Under the pieces are notes generated by a model that saw nothing but the letters and a program-made list of their open reading frames with translations, was not told the origin of the DNA and made no database searches. DNA of 11,278 nt, from positions 1 through 11,278 of the forward strand of contig DJDY01000211.1 of the NCBI GenBank assembly GCA_002435585.1, given 5' to 3'. Made by a program: the position numbers and the translations under genes. Every line of letters starts with the position of its first letter. Positions within the stretch are counted from its first letter, which is position 1. Of this stretch, positions 1 through 6,239 are shown in pieces. Origin of the DNA: Lachnospira sp. UBA5912. GTDB lineage: Bacteria; Bacillota; Clostridia; Lachnospirales; Lachnospiraceae.

Positions 1-114
1 TTAGAAGTAGCTGGACCAGCTTTTTGGTGTCCGAAGTATTACTGGCGACAGCCTTTCAATTCCTTATATCGTCCGTTCGTCAACTTACGTTGACTTCACT
101 AAACAACAATTTAC
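1..114 (-). other. Hairpin-rich non-coding block downstream of ktrA
   Basis: No convincing gene lies here; the longest minus-strand open stretch ending at base 1 is about 20 codons and has no ATG start. The block is unusually structured. A perfect 6-bp stem with a 4-nt loop lies at 79-94 (GTCAAC/GTTGAC; GTAA loop on the minus strand, which fits the GNRA tetraloop pattern). A bulged stem pairs GGTGTC at about 26-31 with GACAGCC at about 49-55. A near-perfect palindrome, AGCTG-GAC-CAGCT, lies at 9-21 and is followed on the plus strand by a short T run. It could be the ktrA 3' UTR, an intergenic repeat, or a structured RNA cut by the window edge. No T tract follows the first stem in the ktrA direction, so I cannot call a ktrA terminator. 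Confidence 0.4.
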
Positions 115-768
115 CTACTTTACATGCTTCAGATAATCATCCACACTATCACTGTCGCTTATAACTTTAATATGCTCGTCACTTGAGAATACATAATCTG
201 CTGATGGCATTATCTGTACTTCTTCTCCACGAACTATTCCTATTATGTTCATCTTATACTTCTTGCGCACATCTGCCTCTCTTATGCTCTTTCCTACAAG
301 TTGCGGTATCACTGGAACTTCAAATATGGCATATTCGTCCGAAAGTTCTATATATTCAAACACATGGCTCCTGCTGCATTTCTTAGCAAGCCTGTATGCT
401 ATATCCCTGTCAGGATATATGACTTCATCAGCTCCATTCTTTAGAAGAAGTTTTGCGTGGATATCCCTGCTTGCAACACTTATAACATGCTTTGCACCAA
501 GTTCTTTTACCAGGCTTGTTGTTTCAATACTGTTCTGGAAGTCCTCAGATATACACACTGCAACTGTATCGAAATTAGACAATCCAAGACTGTTTAACAC
601 ATCCTCATCAGTACAATCACCTATCCTTGCACTTGTTGCATTTGCCATAAGCTCCCTTATCTTATCTTCATCCTGATCTATTATCATGACCTCATTTCCA
701 AGTGCTATAAGTTTCTCAGCGAAATGATGTCCGAACTTACCTATTCCTATAACAAGTATTGATTTCAT
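115..768 (-). CDS. ktrA: KtrA-type potassium uptake regulator (single RCK: TrkA_N + TrkA_C)
   Basis: This is a cytoplasmic gating subunit of a Ktr-type K+ transporter, 217 aa, the usual length for KtrA and about half that of a double-RCK TrkA. The N-terminal Rossmann domain starts at once with MKSILVIGIGKFG, giving the GxGxxG nucleotide motif at residues 8-13 and an acidic residue at the end of beta-2 (IIDQD, D31). The GDCTDE stretch near residue 50 is typical of RCK_N. The last ~85 residues (VPVIPQLVGKSIRE onward) form an RCK_C domain, which in Firmicutes homologues binds c-di-AMP; binding here is inferred. The reading frame stays open 32 codons upstream, but I chose the ATG at 766-768. The family begins there, GAGG lies about 6 nt upstream, and the extra codons would translate the leader hairpins. 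The stop is TAG. It follows its pore partner ktrB after a 154-nt leader. Confidence 0.93.
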   Translation of the reverse strand: MKSILVIGIGKFGHHFAEKLIALGNEVMIIDQDEDKIRELMANATSARIGDCTDEDVLNSLGLSNFDTVAVCISEDFQNSIETTSLVKELGAKHVISVASRDIHAKLLLKNGADEVIYPDRDIAYRLAKKCSRSHVFEYIELSDEYAIFEVPVIPQLVGKSIREADVRKKYKMNIIGIVRGEEVQIMPSADYVFSSDEHIKVISDSDSVDDYLKHVK

Positions 769-774
769 ATTATT

Positions 775-814
775 CCTCATTTCTGCGCACGTTTTTGATG
801 CATATCGGTTTTGT
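775..814 (-). repeat. Leader repeat copy B, upstream of ktrA, containing its Shine-Dalgarno
   Basis: This 40-nt element ends in the GAGG ribosome binding site of ktrA. It matches a 38-nt element at 2283-2320 in front of ktrB. The first 21 bases nearest the gene (775-795) are identical between copies. The rest aligns with a small indel and a few substitutions around a conserved GATATGC core and ACAAA. In this copy the distal TGCGCA is changed to TGCATC, so the hairpin possible in the ktrB copy is not kept. That suggests sequence, not RNA fold, is conserved, or that this is a dispersed repeat carrying a translation start signal. Confidence 0.8.
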
Positions 815-840
815 GCCAGGTGTCTACGACACAAAGTCCG
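806..840 (-). other. ktrA leader hairpin 2
   Basis: An interrupted inverted repeat pairs CGG with CCG (806-808/838-840) and TTTGTG with CACAAA (810-815/830-835). An alternative inner stem, GTGTC-TAC-GACAC, lies at 820-832. It sits between hairpin 1 (841-863) and the repeat element, overlapping the distal end of the latter. Two mutually exclusive foldings are possible. It does not resemble the c-di-AMP (ydaO) riboswitch that precedes ktr genes in some Firmicutes. Confidence 0.5.
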
Positions 841-863
841 TGTGTGAAGTCTATTTTCACACA
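841..863 (-). other. ktrA leader hairpin 1
   Basis: A perfect 8-bp inverted repeat, TGTGTGAA and TTCACACA, is separated by 7 nt. No T run follows it in either direction, so it is not a simple intrinsic terminator for ktrB. It lies just downstream of a TATAAT hexamer on the minus strand (873-878), so in a ktrA transcript started there it would form almost at the 5' end. It could stabilise the mRNA or be an operator. Confidence 0.55.
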
Positions 864-872
864 ATCACTCGT

Positions 873-878
873 ATTATA
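873..878 (-). promoter_or_regulatory. Candidate -10 box for ktrA
   Basis: A perfect TATAAT lies on the minus strand about 100 nt before the ktrA start codon, but no good -35 lies at 16-18 nt. TTGGAG occurs with a 21-nt spacer, which is too far. Such a promoter would give ktrA a transcript independent of ktrB. AT-rich DNA makes chance matches common. Confidence 0.3.
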
Positions 879-922
879 GTAGTAGTTTTTACAGACCCTC
901 TCCAAGGTCCTTTAATCCATAC

Positions 923-2272
923 TTAACCTACACTTACATTTTCTTCCGGATTCATAAGTTTGACCTGTCTTTTATTATACGCAAATGATGATGCAAATGT
1001 AACTGTTCCTATTCTGCCACCAAACATAAGAAGCATTATGACTATCTGTGAGACAACATTAAGCTGCCTTGTTATTCCTGTCGAAAGACCTACAGTTCCT
1101 ACAGCAGAGAACACTTCAAGACATAAATCTTCAAAATCGAAGCTCTGCATGCCACTTATTATAAGTAATGCAGCAATTGCCATAAAAAGATTCAGCCCTA
1201 TAACCATACTTGCTTTCTTTATATCTTCATCTGCAAGCCTTCTGCCATATATATTGCATCCTGCCGAATTACGCAGATTAGACCATATATATACTATTAT
1301 AACCACTATAGTGGTTGTCTTAACACCACCAGCGGTCGAACCAGGACATCCACCTATAAACATAAGTATTATCGTAAGCAGCTTGCTTGCCTGTGTCATA
1401 GCCCCAAGATCCACTGTATTATACCCTGCTGTTCTAGGTGTTACTGCTGCAAAAAGTGAAGTGATGAACCGGTCTTTAAAAGGCATTCCTGCTTCCACAC
1501 CATTTCTTTCAAAAAACATAAACATAATAGTCGGAATAACAACCAGAACTATGGAGCTTACAACAACTATTTTGGTATGGAGCGTATATTTTCTAAAATG
1601 AAGCTTATTATGTTTTAAGTCTGCCCATACAGTAAATCCAAGTCCACCTATAAGTATAAGTGCAATAATTGTTATATTTACCACATAATCATTATAATAT
1701 CCGGTCAGCGATGAATAAGGCTCATATCTTCCCATAAGGTCAAAGCCAGCATTACAGAATGCTGTTATCGAATGGAATATGCTGTTATATATTCCTCTTG
1801 TTACTCCCATACGTGGAATAAATCTAAGTGAGAGAATGAAGGCTCCTACGCACTCAAAAACAACAGTACCTGCTATAACATTTTTCATAAGCCTTACAAT
1901 GCCTTTAAGAACATTGGAGTTCATACTTTCCTGTATAAGTGTCCTGTTGGCAAGTCCAATCTTTCTGTTAAAGAAAAGTGCAAATATAACACCTATTGAT
2001 ATAAATCCAAGACCACCTATCTGAATCATAACAAGTATCACTATCTGTCCAAACAAAGTCCAGTATGAAAATGTATCAACAACTACAAGACCTGTAACAC
2101 ATGTAGAACTTACAGATGTAAACAATGCCCTGATAAATGGTGTCCATTGCCCGGTTCTGCTTGAAACAGGAAGCATTAGAAGAATTGTTCCTGCTAATAT
2201 GACCATGAGAAAACCAAGTGCCATAATCTGTGCATGTGACAACCTGTTTCTGATTCTGCTAAATATATTCAT
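923..2272 (-). CDS. ktrB: KtrB/TrkH-family potassium transporter pore subunit
   Basis: This is an integral membrane K+ (or Na+-coupled K+) channel-like transporter of the SKT superfamily, 449 aa, typical for KtrB. All four pore repeats are visible: TCVTGL at residues 57-62, FCNAGF at 172-177, TPRTAGYNT at 278-286 and AVGTVGLSTG at 390-399. Each supplies the glycine of one quarter of the selectivity filter. The glycine-rich GGCPGSTAGG at 307-316 corresponds to the flexible M2C gate loop that in this family sits under the filter and is moved by the RCK ring. The conserved arginine of the last helix is in FGGRIGT (R420). The start ATG at 2270-2272 has GAGG about 10 nt upstream, inside a leader repeat. 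KtrA follows downstream, and corA precedes it by 80 bp. The KtrB name rests on size and on pairing with a single-RCK partner. Confidence 0.94.
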   Translation of the reverse strand: MNIFSRIRNRLSHAQIMALGFLMVILAGTILLMLPVSSRTGQWTPFIRALFTSVSSTCVTGLVVVDTFSYWTLFGQIVILVMIQIGGLGFISIGVIFALFFNRKIGLANRTLIQESMNSNVLKGIVRLMKNVIAGTVVFECVGAFILSLRFIPRMGVTRGIYNSIFHSITAFCNAGFDLMGRYEPYSSLTGYYNDYVVNITIIALILIGGLGFTVWADLKHNKLHFRKYTLHTKIVVVSSIVLVVIPTIMFMFFERNGVEAGMPFKDRFITSLFAAVTPRTAGYNTVDLGAMTQASKLLTIILMFIGGCPGSTAGGVKTTTIVVIIVYIWSNLRNSAGCNIYGRRLADEDIKKASMVIGLNLFMAIAALLIISGMQSFDFEDLCLEVFSAVGTVGLSTGITRQLNVVSQIVIMLLMFGGRIGTVTFASSFAYNKRQVKLMNPEENVSVG

Positions 2273-2282
2273 TATATTGTTA

Positions 2283-2320
2283 CCTCATTTCTGCGCACGT
2301 TTTGCGCATATCGAGTTTGT
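2283..2320 (-). repeat. Leader repeat copy A, upstream of ktrB, containing its Shine-Dalgarno
   Basis: This 38-nt counterpart of the element at 775-814 shares 21 identical bases at the gene-proximal end, including GTGCGCAG and the ATGAGG ribosome binding site. Here TGCGCA occurs at 2292-2297 and 2303-2308, and a third copy lies just outside at 2324-2329. TGCGCA is self-complementary, so any two copies can pair. The nearest two would form a 6-bp stem with a 5-nt loop ending about 5 nt before the GAGG. Confidence 0.8.
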
Positions 2321-2352
2321 ATCTGCGCACTCTTTATTTTCCTTTACACGTG

Positions 2353-3294
2353 TTACATCATTTTTTTCTTTTTCAAAAACCACAGTACGCCAACACATAT
2401 AACAAGTATAATTGCAACTATTATATAAAACCCATACGGCGTTGTTGATAATGGCATCCATCTTCCATCGACGTTCATACCATATATACCTGATATGATT
2501 GTTGGAATGGCCATTACTATTGTTATAGATGTAAGAATCTTCATTACATTATTAAGTCTGTTGTTGATTACTGATGACAGCAGTTCTCTTGTACCATCTA
2601 TGATATCCCTGTATATAGATGTCATCTCGATGGCCTGCTGGTATTCAACTGTCACATCTTCAAGCAGCTCCATATCCTCAGGATACTGTTCAAGCCTTTT
2701 ATACCTTCTTAATCTCTCAAGAACTATGCTGTTTGCCCTAAGCGATGTTGCGAAATATACAAGTGTTGATTCAAGTTCATGAAGTTCAATAATATCCGTA
2801 TCGTGCGTATCATCACCAACACGCTCTTCTATCTCAGTTCTTTTCTTATCAATACCACGAAGATATGCCTGGTATAGCATAGCTGAACGAAACATCATTT
2901 CATATATAAAACGCATCTTTTTCTTGGTACTGAAGTCTTTTAACTTATTACGTACAAAGTAAGTAAGAACTGGTGTCTCTTCCCTGCATATAGTGATTAT
3001 GGCTTCATTTTTAAGTATTATTCCAAGAGGAATTGTTGTATACATCTTTTTTTCATGTCTTACCTCCGGTGTTGGGATATCAACAAGAATAAGTGTGTAT
3101 CCATCCTCAAGGCTTATACGTGAGCTTTCTTCTTCATCCAATGCAGTTGCAAGGTCATCTGCATCTATATCAAAATAACCCGAAACAAGCGATAACTCAG
3201 CACTTGTTGGATTAATCATGTTTACCCAGCAGCCATCCTCTATGTTATCAAGCTTACTGAGTATTTTATTATCTGTCTTATAGATATTTACCAT
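2353..3294 (-). CDS. corA: CorA-family divalent cation (Mg2+/Co2+) transporter
   Basis: This is a 313-aa membrane protein with CorA architecture. It has a ~245-residue cytoplasmic alpha/beta and long-helix domain, two C-terminal membrane helices (about 253-271 and 287-307) and a lysine-rich tail (KKKK). The signature GMN lies at residues 272-274, within YGMN, at the end of the first helix; in the family it forms the outer pore entrance of a pentamer. The loop after it reads VDGRWMPLSTTPYGF, seemingly a little longer than common GMN-to-MPL spacings. The start ATG at 3292-3294 is preceded by GGGAGG at ideal spacing. A good sigma-70-type promoter lies in the 85-bp gap upstream, so corA-ktrB-ktrA may be a separate transcription unit. 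Family members can carry Mg2+, Co2+, Ni2+ or Zn2+, so the substrate is not certain. Confidence 0.92.
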   Translation of the reverse strand: MVNIYKTDNKILSKLDNIEDGCWVNMINPTSAELSLVSGYFDIDADDLATALDEEESSRISLEDGYTLILVDIPTPEVRHEKKMYTTIPLGIILKNEAIITICREETPVLTYFVRNKLKDFSTKKKMRFIYEMMFRSAMLYQAYLRGIDKKRTEIEERVGDDTHDTDIIELHELESTLVYFATSLRANSIVLERLRRYKRLEQYPEDMELLEDVTVEYQQAIEMTSIYRDIIDGTRELLSSVINNRLNNVMKILTSITIVMAIPTIISGIYGMNVDGRWMPLSTTPYGFYIIVAIILVICVGVLWFLKKKKMM

Positions 3295-3347
3295 AATTCA
3301 CCTCCCGGAGCTTATATTTCACAATATGATTTTAAACGTTTTTATAT

Positions 3348-3376
3348 ATTTTACACATTCATATCATTAAATGCAA
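3348..3376 (-). promoter_or_regulatory. Candidate promoter for corA-ktrB-ktrA
   Basis: The minus strand reads TTGCAT (3371-3376), a 17-nt spacer, then TAAAAT (3348-3353). These match the consensus -35 and -10 at 4/6 and 5/6 with ideal spacing. Transcription would start near 3341, giving a leader of about 46 nt that contains the AAACGTTT palindrome (3334-3341) and a strong GGGAGG. The position in the 85-bp gap after the ferredoxin-type gene supports it. Confidence 0.5.
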
Positions 3377-3379
3377 TAT

Positions 3380-4630
3380 TTATAAACCTTTGCGGCGTGT
3401 CTTAATAAATATATTTCTCTCATCTTTTACCATCTGTCTGCACGATACCGGACACTGTGTTACACACTGTCCACAGCCTATGCACTCATCAGCCTTATAT
3501 ACAAGAGTATTTTCGTTTTTATCATAATATGTTGCACCTGTCGGACAGAATTGTCCACATCTGTTACAGCCTGTACACGATATGCCTTCAACTTTTTCCG
3601 GTCTGTAATATGACTTAAGCAGAAGCTGTGATAGTGCTCCTTTTCTGAAGCTTCCATACAAAAAACAGCAATCCACACAGCAATTACACAACACTATCTC
3701 ATCATTCCTTGAATATGTTCCATAATGATACAGCGTGTGTATACAGCCTTTCTGCTCAAGCTTATCAACAAGCGCCACCGCCTCTTCATAAGTTACATGT
3801 CTTGCAACACCTGCTTTAACAAGCTGTGCTGACATTCTTCCTACAGCCATGCAAGATTCTATGGGCATATCATAATCACAGCTGTTACCCTTTAACATCT
3901 CCATAGTACGGCAGAAGCAGTTCATAACCGCAAGGTCATCCTTATTCCTGTTAAGAATGTCCATAACCTCTCCTGTAATATATACTGCCTGTTCCGCACC
4001 CACTGGTTTTCCAATGGTTATCTTCTTTTTTCTTTCAGGAAGATCGTTCCGCCTGTCTGTAACGATTGCTGACATTCTTCCTTCTTCTTTTTCCATATTC
4101 TTTGTATTAATATGGTTCATATATGCCCTTATTGGTGCAATATTGAGCGATTTTAATAATTCTTCAAACTCTGAGAATTTAAGAAGCAGTTTCTTTCTGT
4201 TGTCATTAAGTTCTCCTGATGCATATAATTCTATCCATCCCGGAAATATAGGTGCAAGGTCATATACACCCTTCCTGCTGCTCTCCCATATACCACCTTT
4301 ATTTCTTATGCTTTCAAACAAAATCTTGTATTTAGAAATAACGTCATCATGACTTTTATTTTGTGATTCTTCCTTTTCATCTGCGGCTTTAATGTTATCT
4401 TTAAAACATTCAATAGACAGATTATGTCCTTCTTTAGCTGCCCACATACTCATAAGCTCTTCCGGTGTATAACAGCCGTCCTTCATAAGAAGCATGTAAT
4501 CTATCTCTTCCTCGGTAAATACTATCTCAAAGCAGTCTAATATACACTGCACGAGTGGTATAGCAAACTTTGACTTTGCATTCATAAGCTTACCAAGGCT
4601 TACCGCTTTGTCCCTGAACTGCTTTGTCAT
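3380..4630 (-). CDS. Two-[4Fe-4S] ferredoxin-type protein with Cys-rich central region
   Basis: This is a 416-aa iron-sulfur protein, probably soluble. The C-terminus has two classical [4Fe-4S] motifs, CTGCNRCGQFCP at residues 352-363 and CIGCGQCVTQCP at 383-394, forming a bacterial ferredoxin fold. Before them come more cysteines: CFCR at 238-241, C251, C260 and the dense CNCCVDCC at 315-322, which may bind another cluster or metal. The N-terminal ~120 residues are helical and charged and look like a winged-helix-type region (inference). An electron-transfer or redox-sensing role is plausible; I cannot name a substrate. The frame is open upstream, but I chose the ATG at 4628-4630. GAGG lies 12 nt upstream, and a longer version would run through the preceding gene. 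It starts 7 bp after the Cys-rich peptide gene, which suggests coupled translation. Confidence 0.82.
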   Translation of the reverse strand: MTKQFRDKAVSLGKLMNAKSKFAIPLVQCILDCFEIVFTEEEIDYMLLMKDGCYTPEELMSMWAAKEGHNLSIECFKDNIKAADEKEESQNKSHDDVISKYKILFESIRNKGGIWESSRKGVYDLAPIFPGWIELYASGELNDNRKKLLLKFSEFEELLKSLNIAPIRAYMNHINTKNMEKEEGRMSAIVTDRRNDLPERKKKITIGKPVGAEQAVYITGEVMDILNRNKDDLAVMNCFCRTMEMLKGNSCDYDMPIESCMAVGRMSAQLVKAGVARHVTYEEAVALVDKLEQKGCIHTLYHYGTYSRNDEIVLCNCCVDCCFLYGSFRKGALSQLLLKSYYRPEKVEGISCTGCNRCGQFCPTGATYYDKNENTLVYKADECIGCGQCVTQCPVSCRQMVKDERNIFIKTRRKGL

Positions 4631-4637
4631 TATTATA

Positions 4638-4832
4638 CTAATCCTCTTTTCTGCCAGCTGATACTTTCTCTGCCTTTGTATCATCTTTACAGTGTGCACG
4701 GCATGATGAGCAGTTACCGCTGCATGTATCACCAAGTCCACTTTCTTTATGCTTCGTAGACACCCATAAAAATGCAACTACAACAAGAAACAGAATAACG
4801 GCTCCAAGTATTATATTTATAATTCCTGACAT
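4638..4832 (-). CDS. FeoB-associated Cys-rich membrane protein-like peptide
   Basis: This is a 64-aa small membrane protein. It has one transmembrane helix at about residues 4-24, a short basic linker, then a cysteine cluster C37-x3-C41-x2-C44-x3-C48 and a charged tail. This matches the FeoB-associated Cys-rich family, whose members usually sit beside feoB and are thought to assist Fe2+ transport; their biochemistry is poorly known. No feoB or feoA lies in the window. The gene instead sits 21 bp after a DUF2974 hydrolase and 7 bp before a [4Fe-4S] protein. The start ATG at 4830-4832 is preceded by GGAGG with 8-nt spacing. Another frame is open across this gene, but the ribosome binding site and composition favour this one. 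Confidence 0.82.
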   Translation of the reverse strand: MSGIINIILGAVILFLVVVAFLWVSTKHKESGLGDTCSGNCSSCRAHCKDDTKAEKVSAGRKED

Positions 4833-4853
4833 ATTTTAATCCTCCATTTAATT

Positions 4854-5951
4854 TTAATTCTTAAGACGTGCTCTTCCTATCTGGTCTGTTAACGAAAGCA
4901 GCATGCTTCTTAACAGGTTACGGCTGTTTTTATCAAGGCTTGCATACTGTTTTATGACCTCTCTTGTACTTCTGAATCTGTCGGCTGTTATGTCTGACAG
5001 ATTCTTTGCACCGCATGCTGATATAAGACCAAAAAGCGTTTCAACAAACTCACATCTTTTCTCATTATCAACGCTGTTTATCCAGTTACTGAATGCCCTA
5101 TTTAATCTTCTGCTCTGTGCACTCAGCCTTCTTGTCGTGACAAGAGACTTACCTGATACCTGCCACGACATGGCATCATGCTGCATAACTCCTGTCTGTG
5201 AGCTTTTCACTATAATATAATCATCATCATGTTCAAGAAGCATTCCAACTATTGAATTCTCTGGCACTATACTCCTGATATAAGGAAGCATTGATTGATA
5301 TTCTTTACTTGTAACAACTCCTATATCAAATCCCGGTCCATCATTATTGTATATGCACAGGATTTTCTTTTTTACACGTCTGTTGCAATGTATAGCTGAA
5401 TATATGGCAAGATTGCCGCCCTTTGAATGGCCTCCCACATAAAGTCTGCCTCTTATATATGAACAGGTATCATTAAGATACTGTACTGCTGCCTCCTGCG
5501 ATGGAACAGGTGATATAAAACTCATGTTAAAATCTTCTTTCCATCCCACAATAGTATCATCTGGTCCTCTGAATGCAACATATGTGTACTGTGAATTAAG
5601 CTTAACATGGAACGCACCAAACTGTTTTTCAAGGGTTTCATCAACAGTATCCACATAATCCGATAGTATTACATTCTTAAATCTGTTGGTTTTAGCTGCT
5701 TTTTTTAAAAGATACGGTGTATCTTTTATAAATGATTTATCCAAAGCCAGCTCTTCTTTTGTATGTAAATCAAAAAATAATTCTGATGCCTTTTCAAGTG
5801 TTATACCCTTATTCATCTGCACTGAAGGAATAATATCCCTGAAATCAATATATGCAAGCTCAGCAAGTATAACATTATCAACATCATTAAAGGGTGACTG
5901 TTCAAATGTCAGGTCACCACGCCATTCGAGATAATCCATTACATTTCCCAT
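4854..5951 (-). CDS. DUF2974 (Mbeg1-like) alpha/beta-hydrolase protein
   Basis: This is a 365-aa cytoplasmic protein of the DUF2974/Mbeg1-like family, a lipase-like alpha/beta-hydrolase group of unproven activity. The diagnostic N-terminus MGNVMDYLEWRGDLTF is present. The nucleophile elbow GGHSKGG puts the catalytic serine at residue 176. The conserved YNNDGPGF (about 201-208) and the late QHDAMSW (His258) are the likely acid and histidine regions. The C-terminal ~90 residues are helical and basic. An ATG four codons upstream is possible, but I chose 5949-5951 because GGAG lies 6 nt before it and the family begins with this motif. Likely substrates are lipids or esters, but none is established. 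The 51-bp gap upstream holds a TATAAT; the gap downstream to the Cys-rich peptide is only 21 bp. Confidence 0.87.
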   Translation of the reverse strand: MGNVMDYLEWRGDLTFEQSPFNDVDNVILAELAYIDFRDIIPSVQMNKGITLEKASELFFDLHTKEELALDKSFIKDTPYLLKKAAKTNRFKNVILSDYVDTVDETLEKQFGAFHVKLNSQYTYVAFRGPDDTIVGWKEDFNMSFISPVPSQEAAVQYLNDTCSYIRGRLYVGGHSKGGNLAIYSAIHCNRRVKKKILCIYNNDGPGFDIGVVTSKEYQSMLPYIRSIVPENSIVGMLLEHDDDYIIVKSSQTGVMQHDAMSWQVSGKSLVTTRRLSAQSRRLNRAFSNWINSVDNEKRCEFVETLFGLISACGAKNLSDITADRFRSTREVIKQYASLDKNSRNLLRSMLLSLTDQIGRARLKN

Positions 5952-5991
5952 AACAATCTCCATTCCATGCTTATATTTAATGTATACATAT

Positions 5992-5997
5992 ATTATA
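5992..5997 (-). promoter_or_regulatory. Candidate -10 box upstream of the DUF2974 gene
   Basis: A perfect TATAAT lies on the minus strand 40 bp before the hydrolase start codon, but no recognisable -35 hexamer lies at 16-18 nt. If active, it would separate the hydrolase, Cys-rich peptide and ferredoxin-type genes from the MATE transcript. The call is weak because the region is AT-rich. Confidence 0.25.
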
Positions 5998-6002
5998 GCT
6001 TT

Positions 6003-6230
6003 TTATTTTATATTCTTTAGTTCATTAATAAGTTCTATATCCGAAGCCTGTATCTTCATATTAGCTGTAACAGGATTCTCACCGGGCTTTGTCACTGTAA
6101 CCTCTATAACTGTTCCCTCCTGTATTCCAGAAGAAAAACAGTAATTAATAAAGGATACGAACTTTGGATGTGTACCTGCAAACTTATTTTTTAAATTCAT
6201 TAATTTCATAACAGAACCTGGATTCATCAT
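6003..6230 (-). CDS. Conserved hypothetical small protein (75 aa)
   Basis: This is a 75-aa soluble protein with no recognised named domain. Its order is a short N-terminal helix (residues 1-15), a THPKF segment at about 20-24, a compact EGTVIEVTVTKPGE beta-hairpin-like middle and a helical tail with alternating charges (SDIELINELK). From memory, similar sequences occur in Lachnospiraceae as unnamed proteins, so I consider it real. Two ATGs stand in tandem. The first (6228-6230) has GAGG 7 nt upstream. That ribosome binding site overlaps the stop codon of the MATE gene (6240-6242), so translation is probably coupled to the exporter. I assign no function. Confidence 0.7.
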   Translation of the reverse strand: MMNPGSVMKLMNLKNKFAGTHPKFVSFINYCFSSGIQEGTVIEVTVTKPGENPVTANMKIQASDIELINELKNIK

Positions 6231-6239
6231 ATATCTTCC

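Noticed and set aside
841..863. Intrinsic terminator after ktrB
   Set aside because: The stem is perfect but no T run follows on either strand.
769..864. 32-codon N-terminal extension of KtrA
   Set aside because: It would translate the leader hairpins and repeat; the RCK fold begins at MKSILVIG and GAGG lies correctly before that ATG.
769..922. ydaO-type c-di-AMP riboswitch before ktrA
   Set aside because: The conserved GC-rich blocks of that class are absent, and the pairing pattern differs.
3334..3341. AAACGTTT palindrome as an operator of corA
   Set aside because: It is only 8 bp, a single copy and AT-rich; too short to separate from chance.
4631..4777. 49-codon N-terminal extension of the ferredoxin-type protein
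   Set aside because: It runs out of frame through the Cys-rich peptide gene, which has its own strong GGAGG site and a coherent membrane-plus-cysteine design.
5952..5963. Upstream ATG adding MEIV to the DUF2974 protein
   Set aside because: It has no proper ribosome binding site, whereas GGAG precedes the second ATG and the family starts with MGN-like residues.
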